Part shown: positions 1 to 4,750 of the stretch, piece after piece | Layout of the letters: each line of letters begins with the position of its first letter | Numbering within the stretch: position 1 is the first letter of the stretch | From: Clostridia bacterium | GTDB lineage: Bacteria > Aerophobota > Aerophobia > Aerophobales > AE-B3A | Direction: 5' to 3' | Length of the DNA: 10,454 nt | Assembly (NCBI GenBank): GCA_030610745.1 | Contig: JAUWRC010000041.1 | Span: 1 to 10,454, forward strand | Made by a program: the position numbers and the translations under genes | Notes under the pieces: generated by a model | Databases searched by the model: none | What the model was told of the DNA's origin: nothing | What the model saw: only the letters and a program-made list of their open reading frames with translations

Positions 1-32
1 AATAAGAAAATTACAAACCAACTTTTTTTCAT
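1..32 (-). CDS. 5' end of a probable secreted or membrane protein (partial)
   Basis: Reading the minus strand from 32, an ATG opens a frame encoding MKKSWFVIFL before the window ends. A perfect AGGAGG lies 8 nt upstream (41-46), which is what makes this short stretch credible. Two lysines followed by a run of hydrophobic residues is the normal start of a signal peptide or N-terminal membrane anchor, so the product is probably exported or membrane-bound. Only ten codons are visible and the function cannot be named. Copy 1 of the 137-bp repeat, with a near-consensus promoter reading in this direction, lies immediately upstream. Confidence 0.5.
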   Translation of the reverse strand, partial: MKKSWFVIFL

Positions 33-40
33 TTTCTTTT

Positions 41-46
41 CCTCCT
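41..46 (-). promoter_or_regulatory. Shine-Dalgarno of the gene starting at 32
   Basis: The minus strand reads AGGAGG, followed by an 8-nt A-rich spacer and ATG at 32. This is an optimal site and is the main evidence that a gene begins here. Confidence 0.55.
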
Positions 47-60
47 GAATATAGTTTATG

Positions 61-197
61 CAAACGTTAGGCTAAATAAGGAAAAAAATTAACCTCTTCT
101 CACTATTTTTCTCATCATAAAGAATCCTCTAAAGATGTCAAGACTACGGGAGACGATGACCGACAAATTTATAAAGTGGACAAAAATGTCCACTTTT
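61..197. repeat. 137-bp dispersed repeat, copy 1
   Basis: This stretch matches 4615-4750 in direct orientation with about eight differences over 137 positions: six substitutions that are all transitions, one single-base gap, and a mismatch at the last base. Homology begins sharply at CAAACGTTAG in both copies. It ends just after an inverted motif, GTGGACAAAAATGTCCAC here and a partly decayed version in copy 2. No ORF of useful length is encoded. On the minus strand each copy holds a near-consensus promoter. It could be a MITE, the conserved end of an insertion sequence, or a promoter-bearing repeat. Confidence 0.85.
114..141 (-). promoter_or_regulatory. Promoter inside repeat copy 1, directed at the gene at 32
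   Basis: On the minus strand TTGACA (141-136) is separated by 16 bp from TATGAT (119-114), which is 6/6 and 5/6 against the sigma-70 consensus. The expected transcription start is near 107, leaving a leader of about 75 nt before the ATG at 32. The same arrangement is kept in copy 2. Function is inferred from sequence only. Confidence 0.55.
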
Positions 198-286
198 CTG
201 AGTTCTTTAGAAGCTAGAAACCAAGCCAGCAGCTAAAATTCGGCCAATAAGAATAGCTAAATAGAGAATGAACATTTTTGTCCACT
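174..286. repeat. Inverted-repeat pair with GTGGACAAAAATGT ends
   Basis: GTGGACAAAAATGTCCAC (177-194) is itself part of a perfect 10-bp-arm hairpin with a 4-nt AAAA loop at 174-197. A second copy, GTGGACAAAAATGTTCA, lies in the opposite orientation at 285-269. Together they bound about 110 bp and face each other like terminal inverted repeats. The left arm belongs to the 137-bp repeat. The right arm shares AGTGGACAAAAATGTTCATT with repeat copy 2 (4728-4747). A 22-codon hydrophobic minus-strand ORF, with its ATG inside the right arm, occupies 207-275. This may be a tiny non-autonomous element or the multi-repeat end of a decayed insertion sequence. Confidence 0.5.
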
Positions 287-637
287 CTCCCTTTAGCTCT
301 CCAGGAGCTGAAATCCAAGCATTTTCAACATACTTTTCTTCCTGAAAATGTACAGAATTGTCCACAAATCAGAAAAAAGGATCAAGGATGTACATCCTTG
401 AAAACCTCTAAATCCTCACCAATAAAGCAGTTAAGTACCATTTAAAATTAACGTGTACAAAATTGGCAGAAAAATTGCATATACTTAAATAAAGTTAACG
501 TTTGCTTGAATTATGGAATATTTTATGAAAATTAAAAAGCAGAAAATAAGAGCTAAATATAAATAAAGCTTAAAATAACGTTTGCGTATTAACTTATTAA
601 ATTATGTTAATTTCGGTAAATACTTAGTGAACCCCGT
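287..637. other. Gene-free AT-rich stretch with degenerate repeat motifs
   Basis: No credible gene is visible. The stretch holds degraded relatives of the TGtnCAnnnTTGTCCAC motif: 347-365 (TGTACAGAATTGTCCAC core) and 454-467 (TGTACAAAATTGGC). It also holds a perfect 18-bp palindrome at 383-400 and two copies of TAACGTTTGC (496-505 and 576-585). That decamer is the reverse complement of the GCAAACGTTA that opens the 137-bp repeat at position 60. The pattern suggests decayed mobile-element ends rather than coding sequence. Confidence 0.4.
383..400. repeat. Perfect 18-bp palindrome
   Basis: CAAGGATGTACATCCTTG is a perfect dyad with no unpaired centre. It could be a binding site for a dimeric protein or part of an insertion-sequence end. 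There is no adjacent gene to make it an obvious operator, and no T-tract to make it a terminator. Confidence 0.5.
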
Positions 638-712
638 GTCATTGCGAGGGATGAAATCCCGAAGCAATCTCAGTTTTTGGGATTGCCACGTCGCTTCGCT
701 CCTCCATTAGAC
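638..712. repeat. REP-like palindromic repeat of the GTCATTGCGAGG type
   Basis: The stretch begins GTCATTGCGAGG and carries CGAAGCAATCTC. After a short loop it returns as GGGATTGCCACGTCGCTTCG followed by CTCC. This is the layout of a widespread family of extragenic palindromes found in many unrelated bacterial genomes, in which GCAATCTC pairs with GGGATTGC. The expected right-end GCAATGAC has decayed to CATTAGAC. A truncated relative lies at 2723-2742. The flanks 612-622 and 735-744 (GTAAATA and TATTTAC) extend the dyad imperfectly. Confidence 0.7.
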
Positions 713-880
713 AGCAGGATACGTGCTTTAGTGAATATTTACGTTTAGTTCGTTGGGGAGAGAATTAAGGTGAGAGAGGTGAGGGAATAACTGCTAAAAA
801 TATAAAACTTCGGGTCAAATTCTATTAGACGAAGGAGGTGAAAATCACTACTTTAAAAAGATAGACCCTTTTAATAAAGA

Positions 881-909
881 TTGTTAGTTAGAGTACTGTC
901 AAGTTTTAT
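881..909 (+). promoter_or_regulatory. Candidate weak promoter for the gene at 945
   Basis: TTGTTA (881-886), a 17-bp spacer and TTTTAT (904-909) match the sigma-70 consensus at four of six positions in each box. This would start transcription near 916 and give a leader of about 28 nt. The surrounding DNA is AT-rich, so chance matches are easy. Confidence 0.3.
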
Positions 910-934
910 GAAGGAATATGAAAAATAAATAAAT

Positions 935-938
935 GGAG
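935..938 (+). promoter_or_regulatory. Shine-Dalgarno that selects the start at 945
   Basis: GGAG sits 6 nt before ATG 945. The in-frame ATG at 933 overlaps this site and has no correctly spaced Shine-Dalgarno of its own (AGGA at 912-915 is too far), so 945 is preferred. Confidence 0.5.
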
Positions 939-944
939 AAAAAA

Positions 945-2525
945 ATGAAAATTAAGAAAAAAGGATTAGTGGTAACTTTAGTAGGAGCGATGCTTCTACT
1001 CTGGGGAGCGCAGATGGCCAGTGCAGTTCCTCAAGAGGTTCTAGACATATTGACAGATGTCCCTGGGTCAACTGCGTATGTGTACGGTGTACAAGATGAG
1101 CGGGGTGAAACACTGGATGCCATAAAGATAATTGAAAATCCTGAGGGCGGTTACCTGGGTGTATATCATGACTATACAACCCAATTCAATGTATGTCTTG
1201 CCAGCTCAACAGATTTGATAAACTGGGACTATCAAGTCACCCTGGAGACGACTGCAAGCCAGCCGACCATTGCCTATCATCCTGCCACTGGTGGATTCCT
1301 TGTCGTATACGAAGATAGTCTAAGCGGCGGATCGTGTTTGGAATTCAAATATTATGACAGCCTCAATGATCTGCTCAATGCCAATCCATCAGAGACTTAT
1401 CAAGCACCGAGGACCTATGGTGATCCCTGCGAAGGAACACCATGTGTATACAGCATCAGCGACGACGTGAACACCATTAAAGTCGGCCATCACTTTTACA
1501 AGGACAGCAATGTAGACGTGGTTGCAAACGGTACGTTAACGGGTTTATGTAGTGAGAGCCGAAATTGGTCAAGCACGGAATGGACAACGTACAATAACAC
1601 CCTCAAAGACAAAGGAGTTAATGGAAACATTGGTGATAGAGACTATGGCTGGCTTTCTGGAGGCGAGTATAATATCCAGGAAGGACAGCTGTCAAAAGGT
1701 GTGTGGGAGTCCTGGAGGTCGTGGCTCTATGATTATGATACAGAGGATTTTACCTTTCTTGATGTTCAGACTCATGGAGGCTCCACTGCCTTTGGTAATT
1801 CCACCTTCACCGTATTGACCTCTCCGAACGATGTAGAATGTGTTGTGGTAACCTATTTCCTTTTTAGTGAGGGCGCTGCTAATGGGGAAAGTGGACCACT
1901 CATTTTTTACACTGAAACCGGGGCTACTCCTACTCCTACACCAACTCCAACAGGCCCCACACCAACTCCTACACCTACACCAACTGGAGCCCACACCTAC
2001 AACTTCGAGGGAATAACTCAATCCAACACTGATTATAATGCTTATGCCTGTGATGTGGATGTATTCACATTTGCTGGAAAATCTTCCAACAGAAACTCCC
2101 AGGTTGAAGCTACTGATTCACAGTATGTCAATATATCTGCTGACAATACTGCTGAATGGGCCACTGTTGATCCATCGAGGAACGATGAGATATTCCTCTG
2201 GGTGGAAATGAAGATCGAGGAGACACCTGGTAGCATCAACCAGATTGACCTAACCTTCAATGGAAATACCGATGGTACCAGTACTACTACCCACAAGATC
2301 TATGTGATGAAGGCAGGTGCTGATTGGACGCAGGATGCCTCCTGGGTACAGGTTGGTGATTCCTTAGATATTGAACCTGATGTAGATACTGAAATGACAC
2401 GCTCCATTACCTCAAGCATCACTGACTACATTGATGGAAGCGGGAATATAATCTGGGGTGTATATGAAACCACGTCTTCGGAAGATATGCGCATCAACTA
2501 CTTAGAAATGGTGGTAACATACTAG
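945..2525 (+). CDS. Secreted modular protein: GH43-like propeller candidate, Thr-Pro linker, C-terminal beta-rich module
   Basis: The product has 526 aa from ATG 945 (530 from ATG 933). Residues 1-27 are a clear signal peptide: a KIKKK head, a hydrophobic core, and an AxA-type cleavage site after MASA. Residues 28-326 are rich in aromatic beta-strand motifs. The segment with ASSTDLINWDY (86-96), followed by a strand reading GGFLVVYED, resembles the blade motifs of five-bladed propeller glycosidases such as GH43, in which 'S.DL..W' is recurrent. Several Cys residues are present (84, 131, 162, 167, 202). Residues 327-349 are a Thr-Pro-rich linker in two blocks split by TG. Residues 350-526 form a separate beta-rich module with no identified family. 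The protein is presumably exported and possibly acts on or binds polysaccharide. I cannot identify catalytic acids with certainty, so enzymatic activity is only a suggestion. A strong terminator follows within 15 bp, so it is probably monocistronic. Confidence 0.85.
   Translation: MKIKKKGLVVTLVGAMLLLWGAQMASAVPQEVLDILTDVPGSTAYVYGVQDERGETLDAIKIIENPEGGYLGVYHDYTTQFNVCLASSTDLINWDYQVTLETTASQPTIAYHPATGGFLVVYEDSLSGGSCLEFKYYDSLNDLLNANPSETYQAPRTYGDPCEGTPCVYSISDDVNTIKVGHHFYKDSNVDVVANGTLTGLCSESRNWSSTEWTTYNNTLKDKGVNGNIGDRDYGWLSGGEYNIQEGQLSKGVWESWRSWLYDYDTEDFTFLDVQTHGGSTAFGNSTFTVLTSPNDVECVVVTYFLFSEGAANGESGPLIFYTETGATPTPTPTPTGPTPTPTPTPTGAHTYNFEGITQSNTDYNAYACDVDVFTFAGKSSNRNSQVEATDSQYVNISADNTAEWATVDPSRNDEIFLWVEMKIEETPGSINQIDLTFNGNTDGTSTTTHKIYVMKAGADWTQDASWVQVGDSLDIEPDVDTEMTRSITSSITDYIDGSGNIIWGVYETTSSEDMRINYLEMVVTY
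1923..1991 (+). repeat. Thr-Pro linker-coding repeat
   Basis: This low-complexity tract of ACN-CCN codon pairs encodes two TP blocks separated by TG. It joins the propeller candidate to the C-terminal module. A longer, purer version encodes the same kind of linker in the gene at the right edge of the window (10402-10454). Confidence 0.75.
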
Positions 2526-2539
2526 CAGCGGCTAAAACA

Positions 2540-2577
2540 AAAAAGAGCGGCGAAGGCAACTTCGCTGCTCTTTTTTT
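2540..2577. terminator. Strong bidirectional rho-independent terminator
   Basis: A 16-bp stem with one G-T wobble (2540-2555 with 2560-2575) closes on a GCAA tetraloop. It is followed by a run of T on the plus strand. On the minus strand the same stem is followed by TTTTTTGTTTTAG. It lies 15 bp after the stop of the secreted-protein gene and downstream of the converging ABC gene, so it can serve both. Confidence 0.9.
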
Positions 2578-2722
2578 ATAATCTAATGTGACAAAGTCAA
2601 GATAATTTCCTTGATTATTTTTAGCCTCTTCAGCATCTCTGGTAAAGATTACTAACTTAGCTGCCGGTGTCTTAAAGTTGTAAGTACTCTTTGTCTCGAA
2701 TTCATCTTTGATTCTTTCAAAA

Positions 2723-2742
2723 GAGATTGCTTCGCTCGCAAT
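2723..2742 (-). repeat. Truncated REP-like hairpin
   Basis: On the minus strand this reads ATTGCGAGCGAAGCAATCTC, a shortened form of the element at 638-712 in which the same flanks, ATTGCGAG and GAAGCAATCTC, close directly on each other. ATTGC pairs with GCAAT around a 7-nt loop, and CTCTTTTG follows. It lies about 50 nt past the ABC stop and could contribute to 3'-end formation. Confidence 0.5.
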
Positions 2743-2790
2743 ATACCCAGAAAAAAAATGGGTTCTTAAGCTACTTCATACTACTGTTTT

Positions 2791-4551
2791 TCAATTTTGC
2801 AGGCTTTTTAATCTGAAAAATTCTCCTTTACGAGACATCAATTCCTCAAATGTGCCCATTTCAATACATTCTCCATTTTTCAAGACGACTATGCGGTCAG
2901 CATTACGTATAGTTGATAGTCTATGTGAGACAATAAAAGTGGTACGGTTTTTAGCAAGTCTTTGCATAGCCTGTTGTATAAGCATTTCAGATATGACATC
3001 TAACGATGATGTTGCTTCGTCAAAGATTATAACTTTTGGATTACGGATAAAGGCTCGTGCTATAGCAATACGCTGCCTTTGCCCGCCCGAAAGTTTCCCC
3101 CCATGTTCACCAAGTAAAGTATCCAGACCATGAGGCAATTTCTCTATAAATTCTGCTGCATTTGCCATTTGTATTGCTTCCAGAAGTTTTTCTTGGCTAA
3201 CATTTTTTATGCCGTATGCGATGTTGTCCCGGACAGAACCTGAAAATAATATTGTATCCTGTGGAACGACGGCCAGATACCGGCGATAACTTCGTAAATC
3301 CAGCTCATTCATATCCCTACCATCCAGTAATATTCGGCCCTTTGTAGACCTGTAAAAACCAATAATAAGATTCATGATGGTGGACTTCCCTGCCCCGGAT
3401 TCCCCTACAAAGGCGATGCATTCACCTGTCTTTACATCCAGAGAAAAATCCTTTATAGCCTTTTTGTTTAAAGAATTGTAGGCAAAATTAACTCTCTCAA
3501 ATGTAAAGTCCCCTTTGACTTCATCTACTGGCTTTTTTCCCTCATTTTGCTCAATATCCGGACATTCAAGAACTTCACCTATAGAATTGATTGATTCAAA
3601 TCCTTTGGATATCTCAGGATACATATTAAGAATCATGTTTACTGACTCTACAATCATCACAAAAAAACTCTGATACATTACAACATCACCAATAGGAACT
3701 CGACCAATATAAGCCATATATCCTGTTGTTATCAAACATAATAGTTGAAAAACTCGAAACGTTACCCAGGCTGTGGCTCCAAAAAGAGCGTTGAGTACAT
3801 CTAAACGAAGCCCCTTTGTTTTGATGTTTTCTAAATAGAAGTTCATTTTTTCAATTTCCATATCTTCCATAGCATGGGCTCGGGTTACAGGAATCAGCTC
3901 TATCATTTCAGAAACACTGGCTGACATCATCTCAACTCCCCTTCTAAATTCTTTGTTTCTTTTTTTAATCTTGCCTCTAAATGAATGGATTATCACTATG
4001 GCTAACGGAACAGTAATCAGATAAAAAAGGACTACCAGAGGTTCTCTTCTTAAAGTTAAAAAGAATGCCACCGAAATATTTAAAACCGCCTGAAAAATTA
4101 ATAATATCAAATAACGATAAAGCCTTTCTACTACTTCAACATCTCTGAGTATTTTTGCTTGAAGTCTGCCTGACCTATAACCTTTATGAAAAGCAATAGA
4201 AAGCTGATGTATCCTTCTTATAATAGAGGCACGTAGTTTAGCTTCCAAATGGCGGATGCTTTTGCTTATTAAGCGGATACATAATGTATTGGTTGGAATA
4301 TTCTGAAGAGTAACAATTAACATAATGATTCCATTTATCCACAGCCCGTGGAGCGAATATTTGGAGGGATAACTAACAATATTGATAATATTTGCCGTAA
4401 TAACAGGTGCAATCCAAACAGGGGAGTGTTTGATAATAAAAACGAGCATTGCCAGGAGCATTTTCAGCTTATTACCTTCCAATAGGTAATAAAGTGTTTT
4501 AAAAGGATGTGCACTGCTGTATTTAAATTCAAGTAATGATGTTTTTTTCAT
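2791..4551 (-). CDS. ABC exporter, fused permease and ATP-binding protein
   Basis: The product has 586 aa from ATG 4551, the usual length for a half-size ABC exporter that works as a dimer in the inner membrane. Residues 30-315 carry the transmembrane domain, with hydrophobic helices near 31-58, 71-85, 145-165, 170-190, 260-283 and 290-310. Residues 345-586 are the nucleotide-binding domain. It has Walker A GESGAGKST (383-391), Q-loop Gln431, signature LSGGQ (487-491), Walker B VIIFDE (507-512) and H-loop His543, all intact, so it should be active. The substrate is unknown. The frame is open back to a TTG at 4617, but the extra 22 residues look like non-coding translation. There is no good Shine-Dalgarno before 4551, and a second reading frame overlaps the start (4529-4606). 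The likely promoter is in repeat copy 2 (4667-4694). The gene is more AT-rich than the SprA-like gene. Confidence 0.9.
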   Translation of the reverse strand: MKKTSLLEFKYSSAHPFKTLYYLLEGNKLKMLLAMLVFIIKHSPVWIAPVITANIINIVSYPSKYSLHGLWINGIIMLIVTLQNIPTNTLCIRLISKSIRHLEAKLRASIIRRIHQLSIAFHKGYRSGRLQAKILRDVEVVERLYRYLILLIFQAVLNISVAFFLTLRREPLVVLFYLITVPLAIVIIHSFRGKIKKRNKEFRRGVEMMSASVSEMIELIPVTRAHAMEDMEIEKMNFYLENIKTKGLRLDVLNALFGATAWVTFRVFQLLCLITTGYMAYIGRVPIGDVVMYQSFFVMIVESVNMILNMYPEISKGFESINSIGEVLECPDIEQNEGKKPVDEVKGDFTFERVNFAYNSLNKKAIKDFSLDVKTGECIAFVGESGAGKSTIMNLIIGFYRSTKGRILLDGRDMNELDLRSYRRYLAVVPQDTILFSGSVRDNIAYGIKNVSQEKLLEAIQMANAAEFIEKLPHGLDTLLGEHGGKLSGGQRQRIAIARAFIRNPKVIIFDEATSSLDVISEMLIQQAMQRLAKNRTTFIVSHRLSTIRNADRIVVLKNGECIEMGTFEELMSRKGEFFRLKSLQN

Positions 4552-4606
4552 TTTCGGCACGAATGATATCAGTGTATTCCTCGGCAAGAGGATTATGGGT
4601 AGCCAT
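4529..4606 (-). other. Out-of-frame 25-codon ORF overlapping the ABC start
   Basis: ATG 4606 opens MATHNPLAEEYTDIIRAENE and then ends ...KNIIT at TGA 4529. Near its end it crosses a run of seven A on the minus strand (4542-4548). Removing one A from that run would fuse its first ~20 residues directly to TSLLEFKYSS of the ABC exporter, giving an ordinary charged N-terminal extension. It may therefore be the true ABC N-terminus interrupted by a homopolymer frameshift, a leader peptide, or a fragment of another gene. It has no clear Shine-Dalgarno. Confidence 0.3.
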
Positions 4607-4614
4607 AATAAAGA

Positions 4615-4750
4615 CAAACGTTAGACTAAATAAGAAAAAAATTAACCTCTTCTCACTATTTTTCTCATCATAGAGAATCCTCTAAAGATGTCAAGACCAC
4701 GGGAGACGATGACCGACAAGTTTATAAAGTGGACAAAAATGTTCATTTTA
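4615..4750. repeat. 137-bp dispersed repeat, copy 2
   Basis: This is the second copy of 61-197, about 94% identical, missing one G after TAAG. It starts at CAAACGTTAG eight bases outside ATG 4606 and ends on the stop codon of the SprA-like gene (4748-4750), so it occupies the whole gap between two minus-strand genes. Its terminal inverted motif reads GTGGACAAAAATGTTCAT, decayed relative to copy 1. Confidence 0.85.
4667..4694 (-). promoter_or_regulatory. Promoter inside repeat copy 2, directed at the ABC exporter
   Basis: On the minus strand TTGACA (4694-4689), a 16-bp spacer and TATGAT (4672-4667) match the consensus at 11 of 12 positions. The predicted start is near 4660, about 110 nt before ATG 4551. 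Both boxes and the spacer length are identical to copy 1; only one spacer base differs. A CAAACGTTAG box lies between this promoter and the gene. Confidence 0.6.

Larger units (their letters stand above)
2497..2775 (-). pseudogene. Possible gene remnant between convergent genes
   Basis: A minus-strand frame stays open for 93 codons between TGA (2776-2778) and TGA (2494-2496) but has no ATG, GTG or TTG start. Its middle, about 2580-2723, reads like genuine protein: FERIKDEFETKSTYNFKTPA, then KLVIFTRDAEEAKNNQG, then NYLDFVTLDYKKR. Amphipathic charged composition of this kind is unusual in an AT-rich intergenic gap. The frame then runs into the terminator stem. I do not recognise the family. It may be the decayed tail of a lost gene downstream of the ABC transporter, or a chance open frame. 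Confidence 0.3.

Noticed and set aside
4552..4617. A 22-residue N-terminal extension of the ABC exporter from TTG 4617
   Set aside because: The start is TTG without a Shine-Dalgarno, overlaps the edge of the dispersed repeat, and the residues look like out-of-frame translation; ATG 4551 gives the normal family length.
4661..4695. Short peptide MMRKIVRRG on the minus strand of both repeat copies
   Set aside because: It is nine codons long, overlaps the -10 box of the repeat promoter, and is conserved only because the DNA repeat is.
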